The notes under the pieces were generated by a model. That model searched no databases. It saw nothing but the letters and a program-made list of their open reading frames with translations, and had not been told where the DNA came from. From VRUE01 sp040879985 (lineage in GTDB: Bacteria > Actinomycetota > Thermoleophilia > Solirubrobacterales > 70-9), in NCBI GenBank assembly GCA_040879985.1, contig JBBDJH010000006.1:73962-137961 (forward strand): a stretch of 64,000 nt of DNA. Direction: 5' to 3'. Shown in pieces: positions 1 to 7,946 of this stretch (position 1 is the first letter of the stretch; every line of letters starts with the position of its first letter). Position numbers and translations under genes: made by a program.

Positions 1-1
1 C

Positions 2-1870
2 TGGCGCGCCGACCCCGGCTTCCAGCTCACCTGGACGAGCCCGCCGGTCGGCGACGGCCCGGCCCTGACCGCCGCCCACTACCGGGTCCGCGATCCCGGC
101 GGCGCCGTGCTCGAAGAGGAAGTGGCCGCGCCGACAAGCAACGCGGCCTCGGTGCGGGCCGCGGCGGGCGTCCCCGGCGTCTACACCGCGGAAGTCTGGC
201 TGCGCGACGCGGCCGGGGAGCTGAGCCCGGCGGCGACCGCGCAGCTGCGCTTCGACGATGCCCGGCCGGCCGCGATCGAGCCGCTGCCGTTGCCCGAATG
301 GCTCGGCCGCGCCGCCTTCCCGCTGCCGGTCCGCCTCAGCCACCCGGCGGGGCCGCCGCCGCTCTCCGGGATCCGCGGCTACGCCGTCTCGGTCGGCGGC
401 GGCGCGAACGTTTCGCCCTGCGCCGCCGCCGACCGCTGCACGCCGGCCGAGACGACGCTGCCGGGCGGGGCGGCGGACGACGAGATGACGATCGCGGCGC
501 TGCCGCAGGGCGCCGCCCACCTGCGCGCCGTCGCCGTCTCGGGCTCGGGGATGAAGTCGGTGGCGGACGGGCACGCGCTGCTCCGCGTCGACCTAGCCGA
601 CCCGGTCACGCGGCTGGCCGGCGCGCCCGCCGGCTGGACGAACGGGATCGCGCGTCTGACCGCGACGGCGAGCGACTCCGGCTCGGGCATGGCGCCGCGC
701 AGCGGCGGCCCGCCCCCCGTCACCGCGATCCGGGTCGGCGCCGGCGCGCCGGCGATCGCGCTGGGCGGCTCGGTGAGCACCGACGTGGTCGCCGAGGGCG
801 CCCACCTGGTCGCCTACTACGCGCGCGACGCGGCCGGCAACGTCGACGACGGCGCCGCCCGCAACGGCGTCGCCAACAGCGCCCCGCGGACGGCCTGGGT
901 GCGGATCGACCGCACCCCGCCGGAGGCGGGCTTCGCCAACTCCCAGGACCCGCGCGACCCCGACCTCATCCGGGTCCGGATCGCCGACCCGCTCTCCGGG
1001 CCGGACCCGGCGCGGGGCTGGATCGGGATCCGCCCGGCCGGCTCGGGCGACCGCTTCGAGCCGCTGCCCGCCGCGCCCCCGGCCGGCGGCGAGCTGCGCG
1101 CCCGCTGGCACTCGGACGCGTATCCGCGGGGTGTATACGAGTTCCGGGCGATCGCCCACGACGCGGCCGGCAACCTCACCGCGACGAGCCGGCGCCGCGA
1201 CGGCACGGCGATGACCCTCTCGAACCCGCTCAAGGCGGCGAGCACGCTGCGCGCCGGCTTCCACCGCGGCAGGCTGGAGCGGGCGACGCCGTTCGGCCGC
1301 AGCGTCCGCATCGCCGGCCGCCTTACCACCGGCCGCAACTCACCGCTAGCCGGAGCGCCACTGCGGATCGTCGAGCGCTTCGCCGCCGGCGCCCGCCCGT
1401 CGACGCGGGTCTCGACGGTCAGGACGATGCCGGGAGGCGGCTTCGCACACCGCATCGCCCCCGGCCCAAGCCGCGAGATCGAGGTCAGCTTCGCGGGCAC
1501 TCCGACGTTGGCCCGCTCGTCAGCGAACACACTCAAGCTCCGGGTCCGCAGCCGCGTGCGCCTGCGGGCCTCTTCCCGGGTGGCCAAGGTAGGCGGCGCC
1601 CCGATCGTCTTCCGCGGCCGGGTGGCGGCCAGCGCCAGAACGATCCCGGCGCCGGAGTCGGTGCAGCTCCAGTTCCGCCTGCCGGGCCTACCCTGGTCAT
1701 CGTTCCGCACCCTGAAGACCAACCGCAACGGCCGCTTCCGCTACGCCTACAGCTTCAGCGACAACGACAGCCGAGGCGCCCGCTTCCAGTTCCGAGCTTT
1801 CGTTCCAGCTCAGCAGAACTGGCCCTACGAGCCCGGAGGCTCGCGGCCAGTCCTGGTGAGAGGCAACTGA
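2..1870 (+). CDS. Secreted Ig-like domain protein, C-terminal part (5' end outside window)
   Basis: The frame is open from the first bases of the window (reads WRADPGFQLTWTSPP before the first internal ATG at 107), so the gene starts upstream and about 622 residues are visible. Several beta-sandwich, Ig-like repeats are recognisable, with recurrent phrases such as YYARDAAGNVDDG and RAIAHDAAGNL typical of bacterial extracellular Ig-like modules. The last third (RLTTGRNSPLAGAPLRIVER, later GGFAHRI) resembles a carboxypeptidase-regulatory-like fold, followed by a basic, Arg-rich tail ending RPVLVRGN. No catalytic motif is visible. Likely a cell-surface or secreted structural protein; exact role unknown. 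The frame and composition are clear, the domain names are by resemblance only. Confidence 0.75.
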   Translation, partial: WRADPGFQLTWTSPPVGDGPALTAAHYRVRDPGGAVLEEEVAAPTSNAASVRAAAGVPGVYTAEVWLRDAAGELSPAATAQLRFDDARPAAIEPLPLPEWLGRAAFPLPVRLSHPAGPPPLSGIRGYAVSVGGGANVSPCAAADRCTPAETTLPGGAADDEMTIAALPQGAAHLRAVAVSGSGMKSVADGHALLRVDLADPVTRLAGAPAGWTNGIARLTATASDSGSGMAPRSGGPPPVTAIRVGAGAPAIALGGSVSTDVVAEGAHLVAYYARDAAGNVDDGAARNGVANSAPRTAWVRIDRTPPEAGFANSQDPRDPDLIRVRIADPLSGPDPARGWIGIRPAGSGDRFEPLPAAPPAGGELRARWHSDAYPRGVYEFRAIAHDAAGNLTATSRRRDGTAMTLSNPLKAASTLRAGFHRGRLERATPFGRSVRIAGRLTTGRNSPLAGAPLRIVERFAAGARPSTRVSTVRTMPGGGFAHRIAPGPSREIEVSFAGTPTLARSSANTLKLRVRSRVRLRASSRVAKVGGAPIVFRGRVAASARTIPAPESVQLQFRLPGLPWSSFRTLKTNRNGRFRYAYSFSDNDSRGARFQFRAFVPAQQNWPYEPGGSRPVLVRGN

Positions 1871-1884
1871 GAGAGGGTGTCCCC

Positions 1885-2373
1885 CTAACGCAGAGCAGCC
1901 AGCTGGTCGCTCACCTGGCCGACGAGATCCTGGGCGCGCGAGGACTGCTCGTCGATCGCCTTGCGGACCCGCTGCTCAACCTCGGCGCGGTTGCTCTTCA
2001 GCGTCGTCTCGACCGTGCGGCGGCGTTTGCGCGCCTCGCGCTCGACCTTGTTGCGGGTCTTCTTCGCTTCGCTGCTCGCCTTGCGGCGGGCGACGGCGCC
2101 GCGACGCTCGCTGCGCTTCACCGTGCGACGCAGGCGGGTGCCGTAGGACTTGAGCTGTTTCTCAGCGGCGCTGCGGCCGCTGAACGGCTCGACCAGCTCG
2201 GTGACGCGGTCGCTGACCTCGAGCACGACACCGACCGGTACGTCGACGGCGCTTTCGGCGGCGGAGCGGGCCTGCTCGGCGCGGGAAGGCGAGGGGGCGG
2301 GAGTGCCTTTCGGCCGCGATTGCCGTTTTTTGGGGGTGGTTCTGCTTGCTTTACTCGTTTTTTTGGTAGCCAA
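1885..2373 (-). CDS. Small Lys/Arg/Ala-rich basic protein, histone-like, behind tandem LexA boxes
   Basis: 162 residues. The N-terminal ~35 residues are a Lys/Arg/Ser/Thr/Pro tail (MATKKTSKASRTTPKKRQ). A less charged middle part (VDVPVGVVLEVSDRVTELV) is followed by a long, highly basic helical stretch (SEAKKTRNKVEREARKRRR) and a final amphipathic helix. The composition suggests DNA or RNA binding, like actinobacterial histone-like proteins, but no defined fold is recognised. The start is a TTG; an ATG 10 nt further upstream is in another frame and hits a stop after 10 codons. AAGGG lies a little far upstream as a ribosome site. Two LexA-type boxes sit just upstream, so the gene is probably part of the SOS response, which is unusual for a histone-like protein. 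Function inferred. Confidence 0.8.
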   Translation of the reverse strand: MATKKTSKASRTTPKKRQSRPKGTPAPSPSRAEQARSAAESAVDVPVGVVLEVSDRVTELVEPFSGRSAAEKQLKSYGTRLRRTVKRSERRGAVARRKASSEAKKTRNKVEREARKRRRTVETTLKSNRAEVEQRVRKAIDEQSSRAQDLVGQVSDQLAALR

Positions 2374-2416
2374 CGAAGTTCATCCCTTCGGGTGGTTTGT
2401 CGGGGGACCGTCCGCG

Positions 2417-2422
2417 AGTGTA
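2417..2422 (-). promoter_or_regulatory. Probable -10 element (TACACT) of the basic-protein gene
   Basis: On the minus strand TACACT matches the TAnnnT pattern of a sigma-70-type -10 box and lies directly downstream of the LexA boxes, 44 nt before the TTG start. The first LexA box occupies the -10/-35 spacer, the arrangement expected for repression. Inferred from pattern only. Confidence 0.4.
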
Positions 2423-2423
2423 G

Positions 2424-2452
2424 CGAACATATGTTCTTCCGAACACGTGTTC
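2424..2452 (-). promoter_or_regulatory. Two tandem LexA (SOS) boxes
   Basis: GAACATATGTTC at 2425-2436 and GAACACGTGTTC at 2441-2452, each preceded by C, are perfect palindromes matching the Gram-positive/actinobacterial LexA consensus CGAAC-N4-GTTC. Their centres are 16 bp apart. They lie between the 3' end of the phosphatase gene and the start of the basic-protein gene, and the only gene they can control at close range is the basic protein on the minus strand. Confidence 0.8.
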
Positions 2453-2460
2453 TAACCCGG

Positions 2461-3285
2461 TTATCCGGATGCGTTACGAATCACCGCGAGGCCCTGCTCC
2501 CCGGCGGCGGCGCAAACGGGATAGCGCGCGTCGAGCCCGAGCTCGGCCTCGTCGAGGCCGAGCTCGCCGAAGACGACCGCGCCGCCGGCCTCGCGGACGA
2601 TCAGTTGGGCTGCGGCGATGTCGACCGAGCGGCAGGGGCGCATGCTGAGCATCCCGTCGAGGCGCCCGGCGGCGACGTAGGAGACCGTGATCGCGATCGA
2701 GCCGATCACCCGCAGCCGGAATACCTGGCCGTCCAGGGTCTCCTCCAGCTGCCGCATATGCACCGGGGCCGCCGACTCGATCCCGAGCAGCTCGAGCGTC
2801 TCGCCGTCGGGGGCGACCTCGGCCGGGGCGCCGTCGAGGGTCGCGCCCTCGCCCCTGGCGGCGGCGAACTCCTCGCCGGCGCCGAAATCGAAGACGTAGC
2901 CGAACTCGACCTCGGCCATCGAGGGCCCGGACGCCACGGCGAGGCTGAGGCTGTGCGAGGGCAGCGTGCGGCGGGCGTTCAGCGAGCCGTCGATCGGATC
3001 GATCACCACCCGCGCCGGACCGCCCTCGCCGAAGACGACCTCGCCGCGCTCCTCGGAGATCGCCAGGAAGGAGGCGCCCGCCGCGGCCAGCCGGTCGAGC
3101 TCGGCGAAGACGACGTCCTCGCAGCGGCGGTCGATGGCGAGGCTGCGGTCGCCTCCCTCGCCCACCCCCTCGTACTCGGTGCGGGCCTCGCGCCCCGGCG
3201 TCTGCTCGAACAGGCGTTGCTGGGCGACGACGATGCGGCGGCAGATTTCCAGCCAGTCTGCGCTGCGGACGTTCATCCCCCGCAT
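2461..3285 (-). CDS. Inositol monophosphatase family protein
   Basis: 274 residues, the usual size for the FIG/IMPase superfamily of Mg-dependent, Li-sensitive sugar phosphatases. Metal-binding motifs are in order: an acidic ISEE near residue 75, VIDPIDGSLN near residue 95 (the DPIDGT-type motif), and SVDIAAAQLIVREAGG near residue 225 carrying the third Asp. The substrate cannot be told from sequence; inositol-1-phosphate, fructose-1,6-bisphosphate or a nucleotide phosphate are all possible. Start is either the ATG at 3285 or the one at 3276, which has GGGGG just upstream. It is divergent from the helicase gene at 3330 and transcribed towards the LexA boxes. Confidence 0.85.
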   Translation of the reverse strand: MRGMNVRSADWLEICRRIVVAQQRLFEQTPGREARTEYEGVGEGGDRSLAIDRRCEDVVFAELDRLAAAGASFLAISEERGEVVFGEGGPARVVIDPIDGSLNARRTLPSHSLSLAVASGPSMAEVEFGYVFDFGAGEEFAAARGEGATLDGAPAEVAPDGETLELLGIESAAPVHMRQLEETLDGQVFRLRVIGSIAITVSYVAAGRLDGMLSMRPCRSVDIAAAQLIVREAGGAVVFGELGLDEAELGLDARYPVCAAAGEQGLAVIRNASG

Positions 3286-3329
3286 CCTATGGAGGCCGCC
3301 CGACCGCGCGGTCCAGGTAGCGTTGGACC

Positions 3330-6272
3330 ATGCTTGCCCTCGCCGAGCCCCAGCAGCGCGCGATCGCCCACCGCTCCGGCCGGTTGCTGCTCAGCGGCGC
3401 GGCCGGCACCGGCAAGACCGAGGTTCTCGCCCGCCGCTTCGAGCGGCTGGTCGCGGAGGGAACCGCGCCGCAGCGGATCCTCCTCCTCGCCGCGACCGGG
3501 GCCACGGCGGGGCGCCTGCGCAAGCGGGTCGAGCAGCTGCTCGACCGGCCCCTCGAAGAGCTCTGGATCGGCACCTGGGAGCAGCTCTGCGAGCGGCTGC
3601 TGCGCGAGCACGCGACCGCCGCCGGTCTCGACCCCTTCTTCAGCGTCCTCGGCCCCGCCGAGCGGCTCGCGCTGCTGCTCGACCGGCTCGATGAGCTGCC
3701 GCTCCGCAACCAGCAGATCCGCGGCAACCCGGCCGGCCTGCTCGCCCGTTTGCTGGAGCAGGTCGACGAGGTCAAGGCGGGCGCCGATCCGCCCGACCCA
3801 GAACTCGCCGAACTGACCGCGGCCCACGACCGCATCCTCGCCGCCACCTGCAGCCTCGACCGCGGCGACGTCTACCTCACCCTGAGCAAGCTGCTCGACC
3901 AGCGTCCCGACGTCCGCGTTGAGGTCGCTCACCGGTTCGAGTTCGTGATGGTCGACGAGCTGGAGGACACGACGCCGGCTCAGCGAGCGATTCTCGCCGC
4001 GCTCGCCGGGGACAACGCGAATCATCTATATGCGCTCGATGCGGGGGGCGGCGCGGAGGGGGTGTCCGAGTGGGCGCTGGGTTTTTCGCCTGGGGACGAT
4101 GCGCCGCCCGCTGAGCAGGTGGGGCGAAAAACAGGACGCCGCGCCCACTCGGACACCCCCTCCGCGCCGCTTGTGGCTTCGGTCGATCTGGTCAGGCAGT
4201 TTCGGGATCCGCCGGTGCGGTTTTGGCGCTGCCCGAATGAGCGGGCGCAGGCGCAAGCCGTAACTCGCGAAGCGGAGCACCTGATCGCCGACGGGGTCGC
4301 ACCGGATGAGATCTGCGTGCTCGTCGAGCATCACGAGAAGGGGAATCCGGTGGCTGCGGCGATGGAGGAGCGCGGGATTCCATTCCACATGTCGGGCCCC
4401 GCCGCGCTCTTCAAGCGTCCGGAGGTAAGGGACGCGATCGCCTGGTTGCGGGTGCTCGCGGACCCAGGGGACTCCGCGGCGGCTGCTCGCGCGCTGACGC
4501 GACCGCCGGTCGAGCTGCGCTCGGCCGACCTCGCGCGGCTGACCACGATCGCGCGGCGGCGCAAGCTCGATCTGGTCTCGGCCTGCGAAGCGGCGCTGGA
4601 GAGCCCCCAGATCTCACCCGAGGCACGCGAGCGGATCCAGTCCTTCCTCAAGCTGTACGGCGCAGCCTCGGCCGTTATCGAGGAACGCCGTGCGGATGTC
4701 TTCGTCCGCCGCCTGATCGAGACGGTTGGGCTGCGGCGGCAGCGGCTGTTCGCGGCGCAGCCGGAGGTCGCCGAGCGGCTGCTGGGTCTCTCTCGGCTCG
4801 CCGAGCTGGCGGCAGAATGGGCACAGCGCGAGTCGAATAGCTCGACGCGCGACTTCGTCCGCTACATCACGGCCGTCGCCGACGCCGGAGTCGAGCCAAC
4901 CGGGGTCAGCGAGCCGCCCGCGCGCGGCGCGGTCCAGGGCTTGACCCGCAATGCGGTCAAGGGCCTCGAGTTCGAGCATGTCTTCGTGCTCGGCATGGAG
5001 CGCGACGCCGGGGCGGAGCGGATCGGGCGGCCGGCGCGCGGCGGGCTGGTGCTCTCCCGGGTCGAGCGCGGCGAGGGGGGCGAGGCGCGTCCCTCCGAGT
5101 TCCATGCCGCCGCCCTCGCCGCCGCCGGCGGCGAGGAGGAGCTGCACGAGGAGGAGCTGTTCGGGCCGGCCGAAGGCCTGCACGCGACCTACCGCACGCT
5201 GCGCGAGCAGGTGCTGGAGGCGTCCTGGCGGGCGGGGCGGGAGCTCTCCGAGCCGCGCCTCGACACGGCGATCGACGTCAACCGGGCGATCGCCCGCTAC
5301 CTCGAGCTGCTCAAGCTGGCGGCGCTCGCCCAGCGGCCCGGCGACGAGGCCACCGCGGAGGCGATCGAGGCGGTCAACGGACTGTTGCGCCAGGTCGCCA
5401 CGCCCGAGCAGCAGACCGAGCTCGACGCCTCCTCGCTCGACTCCTACCTGCTCGGCTCCGAGCAGGAGCGCGAGGGCCGGCGCAAGCTGATCGACGCCCG
5501 CCAGGAGCCCTCGCTGGAGGCCTTCCTGCCGCGCCGCGGCGACGGCGCGCTCAGCCTCTCCGCCTCGGACCTCGACCTCTACCTGACCTGCCCGCTGAAG
5601 TACAAGTTCAGGCGCGTCTTCGGCATCCCCCAGGAGCCGACGATCAACCAGCGCTTCGGCATCCTGATCCACAACGTGCTCGAGCGCTTCCACAAGGAGG
5701 GCGACGACCAGGGCAGCGAGGAGGGGCTGGGCCGGCTGATCGAGCTGTTCGAGTCCGGCTGGCGGCGCACGGGCTTCGGCGGCAGCGACGACGAGTTGCA
5801 GTTCCGCGACCGGGCGCGCGAGGCGATCCGCCTCTACTGGGAGCGCGAGAGCGAGGCGGAGGGCGAGCCGGTCTGGCTGGAGCGCAAGTTCGACATCCGC
5901 ATCGGCGAGCACCAGGTGCGCGGCCGGGTCGACCGGGTCGACCGCCTGCCGGACGGCAGCCACGAGCTGATCGACTACAAGACCGGCGAGCGCAAGAGCG
6001 AAGCGGCCCTGGAGAGCGACCTGCAGCTGGCGCTCTACCGGCTGGCGGCGGGCGAGGCCTGGGACCTGGAGGCGAGCACCGGCAGCTACTACTACGTGCT
6101 CGACGCCGAGAAAGTCGCCGCGCCGGTCGGGGCCGGCGACGCCGAGCGGGTCGAGCGCACCGTGTTGCAGGTCGGCGAGGGAATCCTCGGCCAGGACTTC
6201 GAGCCGCGCCCCTCGCCGACCGTCTGCGGCTGGTGCGACTACCGCCTTATCTGCCCGGCGGCGGAGAGTTAG
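3330..6272 (+). CDS. UvrD/AddB-like ATP-dependent helicase with C-terminal Fe-S PD-(D/E)XK nuclease
   Basis: 980 residues. The N-terminus carries a UvrD-type Walker A (GAAGTGKTEVL, residues ~27-37) and a degenerate Walker B (FVMVDELEDTTPAQRAIL). The C-terminal ~200 residues form a RecB/AddB-type nuclease: LYLTCPLKYKFRRVFG, then ELIDYKTGE (active-site D and K), and CGWCDYRLIC. The spaced cysteines (one in LTCPL and three at the end) are the arrangement that holds a 4Fe-4S cluster in AddB/AdnB nucleases. It probably acts in double-strand-break end resection, possibly with a partner outside the window. A 41-codon palindromic element interrupts it near residue 240. Its stop overlaps the convergent PAC2 gene by 4 bp. 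Confidence 0.85.
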   Translation: MLALAEPQQRAIAHRSGRLLLSGAAGTGKTEVLARRFERLVAEGTAPQRILLLAATGATAGRLRKRVEQLLDRPLEELWIGTWEQLCERLLREHATAAGLDPFFSVLGPAERLALLLDRLDELPLRNQQIRGNPAGLLARLLEQVDEVKAGADPPDPELAELTAAHDRILAATCSLDRGDVYLTLSKLLDQRPDVRVEVAHRFEFVMVDELEDTTPAQRAILAALAGDNANHLYALDAGGGAEGVSEWALGFSPGDDAPPAEQVGRKTGRRAHSDTPSAPLVASVDLVRQFRDPPVRFWRCPNERAQAQAVTREAEHLIADGVAPDEICVLVEHHEKGNPVAAAMEERGIPFHMSGPAALFKRPEVRDAIAWLRVLADPGDSAAAARALTRPPVELRSADLARLTTIARRRKLDLVSACEAALESPQISPEARERIQSFLKLYGAASAVIEERRADVFVRRLIETVGLRRQRLFAAQPEVAERLLGLSRLAELAAEWAQRESNSSTRDFVRYITAVADAGVEPTGVSEPPARGAVQGLTRNAVKGLEFEHVFVLGMERDAGAERIGRPARGGLVLSRVERGEGGEARPSEFHAAALAAAGGEEELHEEELFGPAEGLHATYRTLREQVLEASWRAGRELSEPRLDTAIDVNRAIARYLELLKLAALAQRPGDEATAEAIEAVNGLLRQVATPEQQTELDASSLDSYLLGSEQEREGRRKLIDARQEPSLEAFLPRRGDGALSLSASDLDLYLTCPLKYKFRRVFGIPQEPTINQRFGILIHNVLERFHKEGDDQGSEEGLGRLIELFESGWRRTGFGGSDDELQFRDRAREAIRLYWERESEAEGEPVWLERKFDIRIGEHQVRGRVDRVDRLPDGSHELIDYKTGERKSEAALESDLQLALYRLAAGEAWDLEASTGSYYYVLDAEKVAAPVGAGDAERVERTVLQVGEGILGQDFEPRPSPTVCGWCDYRLICPAAES
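4048..4170. repeat. Palindromic element in frame inside the helicase gene (element F)
   Basis: Arms 4048-4077 and 4141-4170 are a perfect 30-bp inverted repeat. Inside the 63-nt loop is a nested 10-bp inverted repeat (GTTTTTCGCC at 4081-4090, GGCGAAAAAC at 4123-4132). The whole unit is 123 nt, exactly 41 codons, and keeps the helicase frame open. The encoded Gly/Ala/Pro/Arg-rich segment falls between LYALDAG and LVASVDLVRQF, consistent with a surface loop. Confidence 0.85.
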
Positions 6273-7141
6273 TTCGACTCGCCGCGGCGTTGCTGCAGGA
6301 ACTGCTGGAACTCGCGGGCGATCGTGTCGGCGGAGGGCAACTCGTCGCCGCCCTCGCCGAGCTGCTCGACCTGGTCGGCCTCGATCCGCTCGACCAGTTC
6401 GGCGATTTCCGGGTTGGCGGCGACGGCGCGGCCGATCTGCTCCTCGTAGCTGGCGGTTTCCTCCTCCAGCTCGGTCGCGTCGACGGCGATCCCGGTCAGC
6501 CCCTCGAGCCGGCGCAGCAGCGCCAGCGCGGCCTTCGGGTTGGGCACCGCCGAGACGTAGTGCGGCACCGCCGCCCAGAGCGAGGCCGAGCTCATCCCGA
6601 GCTGGCGGCAGCAGTCGTGGACGACGCCGACGATCCCGGTCGGGCCCTCGTAGTTGGAGCGCTGCAGGTCGAGCTCCTCGACCAGCTGCTCGTCCGAGGC
6701 GAGGCCGGTGATCGGGACCGGCAGGGTGTGCGAGACCTCGGCGACGAGCGCCCCCAGCGTGACCACCATCTCCGCGCCGAGCGCGTCCGCTGCGGTAGCC
6801 AGGGTCTCCGAGAAGGTGCGCCAGCGCAGGTTCGGCTCGGTGCCGTCGAAGAGGACGAGGTCGCGCTCGGCGCCGGCGATGCGGATCGCGATCAGGTCGT
6901 TCTGCGGCCACTCGATATGGCGCGTCTGCCCTTCGGAGAGGACGATCGTCGGCCGCGTCGCCTGGAAGTCGAAGTAGTCCTCGGGGTCGACCTCGGCGAT
7001 GCGCTCGGCGTCGAACGAATCGGCGACCGCGCCAAGGGCGGCGGAGGCGGCGCCGGCGGCGTCGTTCCAGCCGCGAAAGGCGCAGACGAGCACCGGCGAG
7101 CGGAGCTGGGGCAGATCGCCGTGCCAGGTCAGTGAGTCCAC
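6269..7141 (-). CDS. PAC2 family protein (proteasome-assembly-chaperone-like)
   Basis: 290 residues. The N-terminus SPVLVCAFRGWNDAAGAAS and the motifs TIVLSEGQTRHIEWPQ and LVLFDGTEPNLRWR are typical of the PAC2 superfamily, which includes archaeal and eukaryotic proteasome assembly chaperones and many uncharacterised actinobacterial proteins. Actinobacteria carry a 20S proteasome, so a chaperone-like role is possible but unproven. The C-terminus is acidic. It converges with the helicase gene (4-bp overlap of stop codons). Confidence 0.8.
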   Translation of the reverse strand: MDSLTWHGDLPQLRSPVLVCAFRGWNDAAGAASAALGAVADSFDAERIAEVDPEDYFDFQATRPTIVLSEGQTRHIEWPQNDLIAIRIAGAERDLVLFDGTEPNLRWRTFSETLATAADALGAEMVVTLGALVAEVSHTLPVPITGLASDEQLVEELDLQRSNYEGPTGIVGVVHDCCRQLGMSSASLWAAVPHYVSAVPNPKAALALLRRLEGLTGIAVDATELEEETASYEEQIGRAVAANPEIAELVERIEADQVEQLGEGGDELPSADTIAREFQQFLQQRRGESN

Positions 7142-7181
7142 ATATTGAGCGTAGTCGATGCCTGTTGGCCGCCGGACGAGC

Positions 7182-7565
7182 CTAGTCCTGGGGCTGCGGC
7201 GCGAGCGCGCGGCGGAAGAGGCCGTAGGCGATGAACAGGACGAGGGCGGCGAAGGAGAGTTCGAGGGCGCGCTGGGGAACCTCGTTGGCGACGACGACGC
7301 CGACCAGCACGCCGAGCGGCGAGAGCGCGCCGATCACGACCGCGTCGCGCAGGTTGAGGTTGCCGTAGCCCTTCTGCCGGGCGGCGCCGATCAGGGCGAC
7401 GACGACGATCATCAGCAGCGAGGTCGACTCGCCCTCGACCTGGCTGAGGCCGAGGAAGATCGTCAGCGCCGGGACGAAGAGGATGCCGCCGCCGACGCCG
7501 ACCAGGCCGCCGGCGAGGCCGCCGGCCGCGGCGATCAGGATCGCGATCAGGACGTCGGCGCTCAT
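7182..7565 (-). CDS. TSUP (TauE/SafE) permease, half-size, second of a pair
   Basis: 127 residues starting MSADVLIAILIAA. It has the glycine-rich TSUP signature GGLVGVGGGILFVPAL near the N-terminus and four hydrophobic segments, which equals one of the two repeats in a normal ~250-residue sulfite/organosulfonate exporter. Its ATG overlaps the stop of the upstream half (7562-7927) by 4 nt (ATGA), so the two are translationally coupled and together give the length of one full TSUP protein. Substrate unknown. Either a genuine split transporter or one gene broken by a -1 frameshift. Confidence 0.8.
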   Translation of the reverse strand: MSADVLIAILIAAAGGLAGGLVGVGGGILFVPALTIFLGLSQVEGESTSLLMIVVVALIGAARQKGYGNLNLRDAVVIGALSPLGVLVGVVVANEVPQRALELSFAALVLFIAYGLFRRALAPQPQD

Positions 7566-7927
7566 CCGACGATCAACTCGATCGCGACGCCGACGAGCAG
7601 GACGGCGAAGAGCAGCGAGACCGCCCGCTGCGGGATCCGCTGCTGGACCGCGGTGCCGATCACGACGCCGATCACCGCGGGAATCGAGAGCAGCAGGCCG
7701 GTGCCGACGTGGACGTTGCCGTAGAAGCCGCCCTGGGCGAGGGCGCCGAGCAAGCCGATCAGGACGATCGCGCCGAGGCTGGTTCCGGTCGCGAGCCGCT
7801 CCCCGTAGCCGAACCAGAAGATCAGCAGGGGCACGATCACGGTCCCGCCGCCGACCCCGAAGAGGCCGCTGAAGACGCCTGCCAGGGTGCCGACCGCGGC
7901 GAGCTTCAACGTGCGGTCGGAGGGCAT
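7562..7927 (-). CDS. TSUP (TauE/SafE) permease, half-size, first of a pair
   Basis: 121 residues, MPSDRTLKLAAVGTLAG start, with the TSUP signature SGLFGVGGGTVIVPLL and about four transmembrane stretches. It corresponds to the first repeat of the TSUP family of anion exporters; the second repeat is the next gene, overlapping by 4 nt. Divergent from otsB with only 19 bp between starts, so the two promoters must overlap. Confidence 0.8.
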   Translation of the reverse strand: MPSDRTLKLAAVGTLAGVFSGLFGVGGGTVIVPLLIFWFGYGERLATGTSLGAIVLIGLLGALAQGGFYGNVHVGTGLLLSIPAVIGVVIGTAVQQRIPQRAVSLLFAVLLVGVAIELIVG

Positions 7928-7946
7928 CGCGCGATACTAAGCGCCA

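Noticed and set aside
298..3816. 1172-residue plus-strand open frame
   Set aside because: Arg/Pro/Ala-rich shadow translation crossing the Ig-like gene, the basic-protein gene, the phosphatase and the helicase start; no family motifs.
4614..6911. 765-residue minus-strand open frame
   Set aside because: Antisense to the helicase-nuclease and in another frame of the PAC2 gene; low-complexity, while both sense genes have clear motifs.
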